Of a stretch of 64,000 nucleotides of DNA, positions 52,901 to 63,130 are shown piece by piece (position 1 is the first letter of the stretch; each line of letters starts with the position of its first letter). The notes under the pieces were generated by a model. It saw only the letters and a list, made by a program, of their open reading frames with translations, did not search any database and was not told the DNA's origin. The DNA is from Ridgeia piscesae (taxonomy: Eukaryota; Annelida; Polychaeta; Sabellida; Siboglinidae): NCBI GenBank assembly GCA_025642075.2, contig JAODUO010000142.1, positions 327,501-391,500 of the forward strand. The letters run 5' to 3'. The position numbers and the translations under genes were made by a program.

Positions 52901-55900
52901 CACTGAGCCAGAGACGGCCGTAAGTACTCTGTGACTGTAGGTTAAGCTAAACATTACAGCTACATTACACCCAACCACTGGGCCAGAGACGGCCGTAAGT
53001 ACTCAGTGGCTGTAGGTTACTGCTAAACATTACAGCTACATTACACTCAACCACTGAGCCAGAGACGGCCGTAAGTACTCTGTGACTGTAGGTTACTGCT
53101 AAACATTACAGCTACATTACACCCAACCACTGAGCCAGAGACGGCCGTAAGTACTCTGTGACTGTAGGTTACTGCTAAACATTACAACTACATTACACTC
53201 AACCACTGAGCCAGAGACGGCCGTAAGTACTCTGTGACTGTAGGTTAAGCTAAACATTACAGCTACATTACACCCAACCACTGGGCCAGAGACGGCCGTA
53301 AGTACTCAGTGGCTGTAGGTTAAGCTAAACATTACAGCTACATTACACCCAACCACTGGGCCAGAGACGGCCCGTAAGTACTCGTGACTGTGGGTTTAAA
53401 ACTAAACATTACAGCTACATTAACCCAACCACGGGGCCCAGAGACGGCCGTAAGTACTCAGTGGCTGTAGGTTAAGCTAAACATTACAGCTACATTACAC
53501 TCAACCACTGAGCCAGAGACGGCCGTAAGTACTCAGTGGCTGTAGGTTAAGCTAAACATTACAGCTACATTACACCCAACCACTGGGACAGAGACGGCCG
53601 TAAGTACTCAGTGGCTGTAGGTTAAGCTAAACATTACAGCTACATTACACCCAACCACTGAGCCAGAGACGGCCGTAAGTACTCAGTGGCTGTAGGTTAT
53701 TGCTAAACATTACAGCTACATTACACCTAACCATGGAGCCAGAGACGGCCATAAGTACTCAGTGGCTGTAGGTTACTGCTAAACATTACAGCTACATTAC
53801 ACCCAACCACTGAGCCAGAGACGGCCGTAAGTACTCAGTGGCTGTAGGTTTAAAGCTAAACATTACAGCTACATTACACCCAACCACTGAGCCAGAGACG
53901 GCCGTAAGTACTCGGTGGCTGTAGGTTAAGCTAAACATTACAGCTACATTACACCCAACCACTGAGCCAGAGACGGCCGTAAGTACTCTGTGACTGTAGG
54001 TTAAGCTAAACATTACAGCTACATTACACCCAACCACTGAGCCAGAGACGGCCGTAAGTACTCTGTGACTGTAGGTTACTGCTAAACATTACAGCTACAT
54101 TACACCCAACCACTGAGCCAGAGACTGCCGTAAGTATTCTGTGACTGTAGGTTACTGCTAAACATTACAGCTACATTACACCCAACCACTGAGCCAGAGA
54201 CGGCCGTAAGTACTCTGTGACTGTAGGTTACTGCTAAACATTACAGCTACATTACACCCAACCACTGAGCCAGAGACGGCCGTAAGTACTCTGTGACTGT
54301 AGGTTACTGCTAAACATTACAGCTACATTACACTCAACCACTGAGCCAGAGACGGCCGTAAGTACTCTGTGACTGTAGGTTAAGCTAAACATTACAGCTA
54401 CATTACACCCAACCACTGGGCCAGAGACGGCGGTAAGTACTCAGTGGCTGTAGGTTAAGCTAAACATTACAGCTACATTACACCCAACCACTGGGCCAGA
54501 GACGGCCATAAGTACTCAGTGGCTGTAGGTTAAGCTAAACATTACAGCTACATTACACCCAACCACTGGGCCAGAGACGGCCGTAAGTACTCAGTGGCTG
54601 TAGGTTAAGCTAAACATTACAGCTACATTACACTCAACCACTGAGCCAGAGACGGCCGTAAGTACTCAGTGGCTGTAGGTTAAGCTAAACATTACAGCTA
54701 CATTACACCCAACCACTGGGACAGAGACGGCCGTAAGTACTCAGTGGCTGTAGGTTAAGCTAAACATTACAGCTACATTACACCCAACCACTGAGCCAGA
54801 GACGGCCGTAAGTACTCAGTGGCTGTAGGTTATTGCTAAACATTACAGCTACATTACACCTAACCATGGAGCCAGAGACGGCCATAAGTACTCGGTGACT
54901 GTAGGTTACTGCTAAACATTACAGCTACATTACACCCAACCACTGGGCCAGAGACGGCCGTAAGTACTCAGTGGCTGTAGGTTACTGCTAAACATTACAG
55001 CTACATTACACCCAACCACTGGGCCAGAGACGGCCGTAAGTACTCAGTGGCTGTAGGTTAAGCTAAACATTACAGCTACATTACACCCAACCACTGGGCC
55101 AGAGACGGCCGTAAGTACTCAGTGGCTGTAGGTTACTGCTAAACATTACAGCTACATTACACCCAACCACTGGGCCAGAGACGGCCGTAAGTACTCGGTG
55201 ACTGTAGGTTACTGCTAAACATTACAGCTACATTACACCCAACCACTGGGCCAGAGACGGCCGTAAGTACTCGGTGGCTGTAGGTTAAGCTAAACATTAC
55301 AGCTACATTACACCCAACCACTGAGCCAGAGACGGCCGTAAGTACTCAGTGGCTGTAGGTTATTGCTAAACATTACAGCTACATTACACCGAACCACTCA
55401 GCCAGAGACGGCCGTAAGTACTCAGTGGCTGTAGGTTACTGCTAAACATTACAGCTACATTACACCCTACCACTGAGCCAGAGACGGCCGTAAGTACTCA
55501 GTGGCTGTAGGTTACTGCTAAACATTACAGCTACATTACACCTAACCATGGAGCCAGAGACGGCCGTAAGTACTCAGTGGCTGTGGGTCTTTGCTAAACA
55601 TTACAGCTACATTACACCCAACCACTGGGCCAGAGACGGCTGTAAGTACTCAGTGGCTGTAGGTTACTGCTAAACATTACAGCTACATTACACCTAACCA
55701 TGGAGCCAGAGACGGCCGTAAGTACTCAGTGGCTGAGGGTCTTTGCTAAACATTACAGCTACATTACACCCAACCACTGGGCCAGAGACGGCCGTAAGTA
55801 CTCAGTGGCTGAGGGTCTTTGCTAAACATTACAGCTACATTACACCCAACCACTGGGCCAGAGACGGCCGTAAGTACTCAGTGGCTGTGGGTTTTGCTAA

Positions 55901-58900
55901 ACATTACAGCTACATTACACCCAACCACTGGGCCAGAGACGGCCGTAAGTACTCAGTGGCTGTAGGTTAAGCTAAACATTACAGCTACATTACACCCAAC
56001 CACTGGGACAGACACAGCTGTAAGCACTAGGTTGCTGTTATTCACTACTAGATATTGCATCTAGTTTAAATCCTGACAACAAACCGTGTTAAAGTATTTT
56101 TTATTATACACTTGTTCATAGTGACCATTTAGTTTCTGAAGTTGTCAGTTATGGAGACAGTAAAGCAGTGATATTGTCACAGGAGCGGGCTGTGGAAAGA
56201 CTTCACCAGTGACTGCTTAAACAGGTAGAAAAGAGTAATGTTACTATTTCAAACAAATAAGTAAATAATTTGAATTAACTAGCCGTGTTTTTATGTCTTG
56301 CTAAATAACTGTCTTTATTTTATAGGTCACTAAATAACTATTTTTGCTTTTGCATACTGCTAAATATCAAACTTTAAATAAATGTACACAATACAACATC
56401 GAAGCAACTGAAATGTGGTGATTAAGTTGAATGATGAGAGTTCTGTGGACTGAAAAGAAAAACGATAAAGAAGTCCTTGGGTCAGTCAACTACAAAAGAA
56501 AGATGATTAACACAATTAGCACAAGACAGGGACGATTTATGGGAAACATCAGGAGAAAGAAAACATTTGAACGTTTAGTAGCAACTGGAAAGATTGAAGG
56601 GAAAAGATCAAGAGGACGTGGTCAAATAAAACTAACAGATGGTCTGTGAACATGTGCGGAAGAAGAGCAACAAGACTGCTATGAACAACAGATGACTGTG
56701 GTTTGGACGGCCCTGATCACCAACACCTGTCACCTGTCTTGGACAGTTGTCCAAATTATTATACCCCTACCTAATGTAATTCTAATTAGTCAACGGCCAA
56801 GTTAATTTAGGGGGATTTACTTTACAGGAACATTTATGCAGCACTTAACGTAATTTAACTAGAAACAAATACACTCAAATAAAACACAACAGGTGCAATA
56901 TTTATTATAGGAAGATTGCACCAACTACGAACAACTGATAATGATGTGATTAACTGAACCAATAAATACAGTAGTACCAGTAGAACATGTTTAAACATAC
57001 TTAAGACATGTAGTACCAGCAGAACATGTTTAAACATACTTAAGACAGGTAGTACCAGCAGAACATGTTTAAACATACTTAAGACGTGTAGTACTAGCAG
57101 AACATGTTTAAACATACTTAAGACAGGTAGTACCATTAGAACATGTTTAAACATACTTAAGACATGTAGTACCAGTATAACATGTTTAAACATACTTGAG
57201 ACATGTAGTACCAGCAGAACATTGTTTAAACATACTTAAGATATGTAGTACCAGCAGAACATGTTTAAACATACTTAAGACATGTAGTACCAACAGAATA
57301 TGTTTAAACATACTTAAGACATGTAGTACCAGCAGAACATGTTTAAACATACTTAAGACATGTAGTACCAGTAGAACATGTTTAAAATTTCTTAAAACAT
57401 GTAGAAGAAACCATGTTTAAACATACTTGAGACATGTAGTACCATTAGAACATGTTTAAACATACTTAATACATGTAGTACCAGTATAACATGTTTAAAC
57501 ATACTTAAGACATGTAGTACCAGCAGAACATGTTTAAACATACTTAATACATGTAGTACCAGTATAACATGTTTAAACATACTTAAGACATGTAGTACCA
57601 GCAGAACATGTTTAAACATACTTAAGACATGTAGTACCAGTAGAACATGTTTAAACATACTTAAGACATGTAGTACCAGCAGAACATGTTTAAACATACT
57701 TGAGACATGTAGTACCATTAGAACATGTTTAAACATACTTAATACATGTAGTACCAGTATAACATGTTTAAACATACTTAAGACATGTAGTACCAGCAGA
57801 ACATGTTTAAACATACTTAATACATGTAGTACCAGTATAACATGTTTAAACATACTTAAGACATGTAGTACCAGCAGAACATGTTTAAATATACTTAATA
57901 CATGTAGTACCAGTATAACATGTTTAAACATACTTGAGACATGTAGTACCAGCAGAACATGTTTAAACATACTTGAGACATGTAGTACCAACAGAATATG
58001 TTTAAACATACTTAAGACATGTAGTACCAGCAGAACATGTTTAAACATACTTAAGACATGTAGTACCAGTAGAACATGTTTAAACATACTTAATACATGT
58101 AGTACCAGTAGAACATGTTTAAACATACTTGAGACATGTAGTACCATTTGAACATGTTTAAACATACTTAATACATGTAGTACCAGTATAACATGTTTAA
58201 ACATACTTAAGACATGTAGTACCAGCAGAACATGTTTAAACATACTTAATACATGTAGTACCAGTATAACATGTTTAAACATACTTAAGACATGTAGTAC
58301 CAGCAGAACATGTTTAAACATACTTAATACATGTAGTACCAGTATAACATGTTTAAACATACTTGAGACATGTAGTACCAGCAGAACATGTTTAAACATA
58401 CTTGAGACATGTAGTACCAGTAGAACATGTTTAAACATACTTAAGACATGTAGTACCAGTAGAACATGTTTAAATGTACCCCTTAAAACATGTACCGGTA
58501 GATTTGAACCTATGTCACGTGATTTCCAAAGATATGTTTAAAGTATGTGAACAATATATTTCTTCCTGCGACAGGTTGAACTGATGAAAGCAACTGTAGA
58601 CAGAAGTTACGAGATGGAAGACAGGAAGGGAGGACTGGTCATTAAGAAGGCACTCTACGGGAAACTGGAAGGAGAACAAGTCAGGTATATGTCACTTACT
58701 CTAAGCCATGTTTTGTTTGACTACCGGTAATACACATTGTTGTACAGTTATAATAACAAATGTTTATAATATTATGTTCTTCATTTTTAAATCAAAAATA
58801 TTCAGCTGTATTAGCCGTGCTATTTAATAATACATGTGTATTTTACTAAGAAACACTGACAAGATTTAGTAAAATGTTTAGAATATTTTCTGCAAGTTTA

Positions 58901-60074
58901 TATAGATTAATATTGGTTTAACAGTGAATATGTAAGTGGGAAGTTTGTATCTGACATATGCAGTGGTAGATAAGAGTTTTAGTACAATGCTAATTTTGCA
59001 GAAGTATTCTAGAGTGCTTTTGTGTTGACAGTGAGTCTGAGTTCATCAATGTCAGTCGCCCTCTACAGGCCATTATACACGACTCGAAGCTGTTCATCGC
59101 CCAAGACACGGACATGGTAGGTGGCAGCACTAGCAGAAATGACAAATGTGAGCCGCCACATCCGAGTGGGTGTTAAGTTACAAAATTGTGAAGTAGAATG
59201 TTGTATCAGTTCAGATTTCATAGGTTATAAGCTTCTAAGTATGTCTCATTTGTTGATATAATGTTATCTTCTGTAGTTGTTTATTTATTGCCAAATGTAA
59301 TAGTAATAAAATTAACATTTTGAAAAAAATAGGTTTAAACATTTGAAATGGGTTTAAAAGTGAAAGTACATTTAGTTGTTGCATGTACCCTAGAATGTTG
59401 ACTTGTGTGATACAGAGTGAGCTCCCAGGCTTCTATGATCCATGCTTGGGTTTAAAAGTGAAAGTACATTTAGTTGTTGCATGTACCCTAGAATGTTGAC
59501 TTGTGTGATACAGAGTGAGCTCCCAGGCTTCTATGATCCATGCTTGGGTTTAAAAGTGAAAGTACATTTAGTTGTTGCATGTACCCTAGAATGTTGACTT
59601 GTGTGATACAGAGTGAGCTCCCAGGCTTCTATGATCCATGCGTGGGTGAGGAGAAGGAATTGTCCGTCACGTATGAATTTCGACGGCAACTACACGTCTG
59701 TAAATTCAGCAACAAGCAGAAGGTGTTGCTGCCAAATAGGGGTGAGTTTGGAGATCAGATGACCCTAAAATATGGGAGATTAAGCGCCGGCCTTAAAAGA
59801 TAGGTGGAATGACAAAATTCATTCGAAATCATTATACATGTACGCAACTTTGTTTTTAGTTTGGTTTGAAATAACGACCGTTTAGCCGGCGGAGCGAGTA
59901 TGAATTTACGCCTCATTACTTCATGAATATTAATGAGGACTGGGTAGTGTCATACTTGAAATTCTTTTATTGGTTTATGTCATTGTATTTAAATTTCTCT
60001 TTTTAATTTTGAACACATATTTTACTTGTTTCCTTTTGCTTACAGAACATAGATGTGAGAAGGAACCGTCGTAA
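38440..60074 (+). CDS. DNAJC11: DNAJC11, mitochondrial J-domain protein
   Basis: Seventeen coding exons: 38440-38517, 41582-41714, 42067-42140, 42782-42883, 43320-43393, 44287-44464, 45070-45137, 46504-46568, 47168-47292, 48179-48261, 49534-49650, 50239-50394, 51045-51114, 58575-58684, 59032-59116, 59612-59741 and 60046-60074 (TAA 60072-60074). All borders are GT-AG, every phase fits, and the sum is 558 residues, against 559 in human. The J domain lies at about 15-80 with the HPD motif at 44-46 (MYHPDKH). It is followed by [11 protein letters not shown], a Glu/Arg-rich helix with RLQQRTNP, a beta-rich middle part ([28 protein letters not shown]), a hydrophobic TM-like helix ([16 protein letters not shown]), a charged coiled coil (exon 13), and a C-terminal DUF3395 region with [18 protein letters not shown]11 associates with MICOS/SAM complexes and supports cristae. 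Four exon borders lie inside tandem duplications. Large introns are 1 (hAT-like element), 10 (LINE) and 13 (7.5 kb of arrays). The exon-6 acceptor is CAGTAG, which allows a one-codon choice. Confidence 0.96.
39991..41405. mobile_element. hAT-like non-autonomous element in DNAJC11 intron 1
   Basis: The left end CAGGGGTAGAAATA (39991) and the right end TATTTCGACCCCTG (to 41405) are 14-bp inverted repeats with one mismatch and start CAGGGG as in hAT transposons. GGCAGTCC and its complement recur just inside both ends. TATTT lies directly outside each end and could be part of a target duplication, but a full 8-base copy is not seen. Open frames inside are short and carry no recognisable transposase. 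Confidence 0.65.
43086..43318. repeat. Degenerate ~42-bp repeat leading into the exon-5 acceptor
   Basis: Five irregular copies built on AAGGTAGTGATGTGACA and TTAGGTGACC. The last copy runs into the TTGTTGACAG acceptor of DNAJC11 exon 5. The copies have diverged much more than those of the array after the exon. Confidence 0.7.
43433..44292. repeat. 28-bp minisatellite carrying the exon-6 acceptor
   Basis: About 30 copies of TGGTGATGTTGCAGTAGT plus ATCACATGGC, with G/A variation in TTGCAG or TTACAG. The last copy is cut at the start of DNAJC11 exon 6: its CAG is the acceptor and its TAGT the first exon bases. Each copy therefore repeats a CAG-TAGT acceptor. An in-frame TGA at 44276-44278 shows that exon 6 cannot extend further upstream. 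Confidence 0.95.
48420..49205 (+). pseudogene. CR1/L2-like LINE 3' fragment in DNAJC11 intron 10
   Basis: The frame is open from upstream to 49039. It reads [68 protein letters not shown] and [13 protein letters not shown], the reverse-transcriptase thumb and C-terminal region. Near 49020 a deletion shifts the frame; from 49027 another frame continues [19 protein letters not shown] and stops after RRAGYT. The 3' end carries TCTTGTTAAA twice, like the short tail repeats of CR1/L2 elements. The long open frame suggests a fairly young, 5'-truncated insertion, in the same direction as DNAJC11. Confidence 0.92.
49960..50092. repeat. (CGCA)n-(CA)n compound microsatellite
   Basis: In DNAJC11 intron 11. 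A CGCA run to about 50000 is followed by CA runs broken by CCACA. On the minus strand it has the order (TG)n then (TGCG)n. Confidence 0.97.
51104..56035. repeat. 75-bp minisatellite carrying the exon-13 donor
   Basis: About 65 copies by span (unit 73-76 bp). The first 11 bases of the array, CAGAGACGGCC at 51104-51114, are the end of DNAJC11 exon 13, followed by its GTAAGT donor. Each later copy repeats CAGAGACGGCC plus GTAAGTACTC, then CTAAACATTACAG and CATTACACCCAACCACTG. Copies differ mainly in GGTTAAGCT against GGTTATTGCT or GGTTACTGCT, and in CTGAGCC against CTGGGCC. The array is in intron 13. Copies near 52010-52135 and 53385-53450 carry extra run-length changes. Confidence 0.97.
56431..56700 (+). 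pseudogene. LINE ORF2 C-terminal tail
   Basis: The frame 56431-56649 reads [31 protein letters not shown] and [15 protein letters not shown], matching the conserved post-RT tail of non-LTR retrotransposons (W-T-K, RQ-x-F-x-G-H-x-x-R, GKRGRGR). Further decayed sequence follows. It lies between the two arrays of DNAJC11 intron 13 and is non-functional. Confidence 0.88.
56968..58496. repeat. 39-bp minisatellite with palindromic core
   Basis: About 38 copies of CATGTAGTACCAGCAGAACA plus TGTTTAAACATACTTAAGA. Each copy contains the perfect palindrome ATGTTTAAACAT. The unit is a multiple of three, so the minus strand stays open for 348 codons (repeating [13 protein letters not shown]), but this is a property of the repeat. 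The variants CAGCAG, CAGTAT and CATTAG recur in order over several units, suggesting higher-order duplication. It lies near the 3' end of DNAJC11 intron 13. Confidence 0.96.
59348..59641. repeat. 98-bp triplication spanning the exon-16 acceptor
   Basis: Three almost identical 98-bp copies. Each includes intron sequence from GGGTTTAAAAGTGAAAG, the acceptor GTGATACAG, and the first 30 bases of DNAJC11 exon 16 (AGTGAGCTCCCAGGCTTC onward). Acceptors lie before 59416, 59514 and 59612; only the last leads into the full exon. From the first two, the frame meets a TGA within the next copy. Confidence 0.96.
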
Positions 60075-62340
60075 CCGGGTCCTCATGCGTCACTGATGTC
60101 CTGTTGACTACATTCAGTGAGGTTGCTGACCGCTGAACTACACGTGTGAACAAAACATTACATTAACAGTGTCAGTTGGTGATGGTTGAGCTGGTTTTTG
60201 TATAATTCAATACCTGTAATAGGCTCAAAGTGATGTTGGGAGTACGTGTCATTCAGATGGGTTTACGTTTTTAACGCTGCAAGGACAGCTAAACTACTGA
60301 AAGAGTAAAGTTGAAGATGGTCCCCAGCAAAGCTGCTAAATATTCACTCTGTTAGTCGAGTTAGATTTATATTAATAAGAACCATAACAGTTTGTAATGT
60401 TATGGTACACATATGTAGGTACCTGATGTACGTATATGTGCACATGTGAGTGATTTTGCATGTTTTTGTCAAATTGTGTGTGTGCGCGTGTGTGTGTACA
60501 TGGGTTGATGTGTTACATGCACCTGTATGTGTGCATTTTGAACGGCCTGAAATCGCTATGTATAGTGGATTTACGTCAATACTGTGAATAGCCTGAAGGA
60601 TGTTTAGGTCACAGGATCAGGAAGTAAACAGTGTAAGAGAAGAATGAAATCAGTGTAACCTGTCACCAGACACCACAAAGCAAGGAACTTAAAACATAGT
60701 GGATTGAAAGTACTTGGTTTTTAAAGTGGATATACGCACTGGGTTTTATGCTTTGCAGGTTGAGTCTGCTATAACTAATACAATATAACCACATTTGACA
60801 TGACGTCATACTGGTGTATGAGTTGCATGGTTGATATAGTGTAGAACCACAGCACATTTCTCGAGAATCTGACCGGTTTATGATCTCAATGCAGCAATGT
60901 GATCTGTGTGTATGACTAACTGATGCGTTGTGGCCACGTGACAGCAGCTGTAACCAATCAGCAACAAGTACGTGTCTTCCATGCCAGCTGGATGAATGCA
61001 TGCTCTAGACTAAGTAATTATGTAAACTGGCCAAGTAATTGTGCCATCCTCATATTTAAACTAGTCAACTACTTGGACCATTCATGTTAGACTGATGTTT
61101 AATGGACTATGCATTATGTGTGTATGATACTATATACACATAAGGTCCTAGTTCCTTTTTGTGTACATAAGCAGAAACATCCCATCCTACATGCTAAGGA
61201 TGGTACAAATAAAACATTCAAGCACCCACTGAAGTGGATCTTGTTGAGGACATCTTTCGTCGGCGTGGACCGGCTGCTTCACACTGCTCCCATCATCAAC
61301 GCCAGGAACCACACACGGTGCTCGCTCCGTCAAACTTGTCTCCTGTTGCTCTCTGCATATTTCATAGTTCAATCTCGGAATTTTTGTCGTACTCGGGTGT
61401 AAATGTACAGATGAGGAAGGGTTTTGAGTATATCTACCTTAAGTGCCAGACAGTATGGATACGGTGTGGCAGTCCAGAACATCGAGCGGTCCATAACGTC
61501 GAAGGTTAGCGGTTCATGTCAAAAGGTTAGCGGTTCATGGCAAAGGTTAGCGCGACGTTACGGCCCGCGGCTAGCCAGTCTGGAATGTATATCCGATCCA
61601 GGATGTCGTTCCACCTCGTTTTGAGTGTTGTTTATGGACTTCTTACATGCGTGACAAAGGTTAACGTCTACTGTGACCAGCGTAAACATGGTGATTGCCA
61701 AATTAACATATGAGTGAACCATGCATATTATAGTTTATGTTAATCATTTATTGATGCGCTTCCTTTCTTGCAATTATTATTATAAACATAATAAAATCTC
61801 GCAATCATCGTTACTTAAAATAAAGCTGTATTTTAGATACATCTGTTTAAATTATGTAGATAGCCCATGGAGGTAGTGTGTACAATAAATTCGCCAGGGG
61901 ATGGGTGTGGATCACACTTTTATAATGGCATATATTTGCGTCTATTTTGCATGTATGGAACACACTTTTATAGTGGTCCTATTGGAATGTTTTGTAGAAT
62001 TATATTTTTTATTCAAAAAGGCGTTATATGGGCTTAACATTGCAGTATATAAAACCCATTGAGGTGCTTCAATATCGGTACAAAGGGTGGAAATCTAGAC
62101 GTTACATATCCAAATAGTTGGTTTTACCCAACACAACTCGGCAATGATTTAATAATATATTTTGGGAAATGAGTCATGCATTCAAGACTACATAACTTTA
62201 TTAACATGTCGACTGGTGTAAGTATGTGTCACATAACAGTTGAATAGTAGTGTTAAATGAAATGCAAACAATATCATTCACAACAATAGAAGCTCTTTGT
62301 ATAAACCGTTGCATTTAATAATAATTAAATAAGATTACTT
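60075..62340. other. DNAJC11 3' untranslated region and non-coding DNA
   Basis: The 3' untranslated region starts here. A possible poly(A) signal, AATAAA, lies at about 61208. A GT-rich patch is at about 60475-60500. GGTTAGCGGTTCATG is repeated near 61503-61540. No gene is recognised. Confidence 0.5.
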
Positions 62341-62442
62341 TCAAAGATTTATAAACTCATGCAACAACGCGGGCCGAAATCCAACAATGTCGGCCTGCTC
62401 TATTTGGTTTGTCTCCGTTCCGTCGCAGATGGCCTTTGCATA
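62341..62442 (-). CDS. Candidate terminal exon of an unidentified minus-strand gene
   Basis: On the minus strand an acceptor (TATATTTCAG, ending at 62443) opens a frame of 33 codons reading AKAICDGTETNQIEQADIVG and ending FRPALLHEFINL, stopping at TGA 62343-62341. The composition is protein-like and more GC-rich than the flanks. An ATTAAA on the minus strand about 40 bases further could be a poly(A) signal. Upstream exons would lie to the right; none is clear before the gypsy element. The family is not recognised. Confidence 0.45.
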   Translation of the reverse strand, partial: YAKAICDGTETNQIEQADIVGFRPALLHEFINL

Positions 62443-63034
62443 CTGAAATATAGATACACATTATTGTTAATATTTCCCCGTGTTAACAACACATTCATAT
62501 GAATACCTCTTTATGGTCCCCTGGTAATGTGACTATTGTTAGTCACATCGTTTCTTTGGTTGTTCGGTTAAATATAACAACACTTCACACAATAGTGAAA
62601 TAATATAAATGACAAAAGATGTGTATTTTAAACTTTGAACAGAAATTTTGTTCACATTTATCAAACGTACACCTCTAAAAAAGCAAACTTATTACTTCAG
62701 AAACAACATCCATACTAATCCAGATATAACATAACAGTGTATTGAAAATAACGCAACTTGTTGATGTAATGGCTGATTAAGGGCCACATAATAATATAAT
62801 CTAACTATTGCAAAAAACATCACTACGACATAAACAGACATGGCTGCAAGGCTAGTAGGCAACAATCCATGTCTTCCCTGTTTTACTATAGCAATGAAAA
62901 CGTGGGTGTGAAAAAGTTTTAAAGATACATATACACAACAAGCCGTGTTATGGCATTGGTTAACCAAGCTTATGCTAGAAAGTAAAAGAAAATGGTTGTA
63001 TAATAATAGTAAGATTTCTATAATGCCTATATCA

Positions 63035-63035
<1 letters not shown>
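62443..63035. other. AT-rich non-coding stretch
   Basis: A minus-strand frame that ends at 62692 is hydrophobic (LAAMSVYVVVMFFAIVRLYY) and follows an AAAACAG acceptor-like site, but it lies in T-rich DNA and matches no family I know. Confidence 0.4.
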
Positions 63036-63105
<70 letters not shown>

Positions 63106-63113
63106 TGTGTGTG
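63036..63113. repeat. (TG)n-(TGCG)n compound microsatellite
   Basis: A TG run followed by a TGCG run and a short TG end. It lies beside the point where the gypsy integrase frame breaks off. Confidence 0.97.
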
Positions 63114-63130
63114 AAGAGAAGGAAGACCGT

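Noticed and set aside
57392..58438. 348-codon open frame on the minus strand
   Set aside because: It is the 39-bp repeat read in its open frame (a 13-residue unit). It lies within DNAJC11 intron 13 and has no non-repeat sequence.
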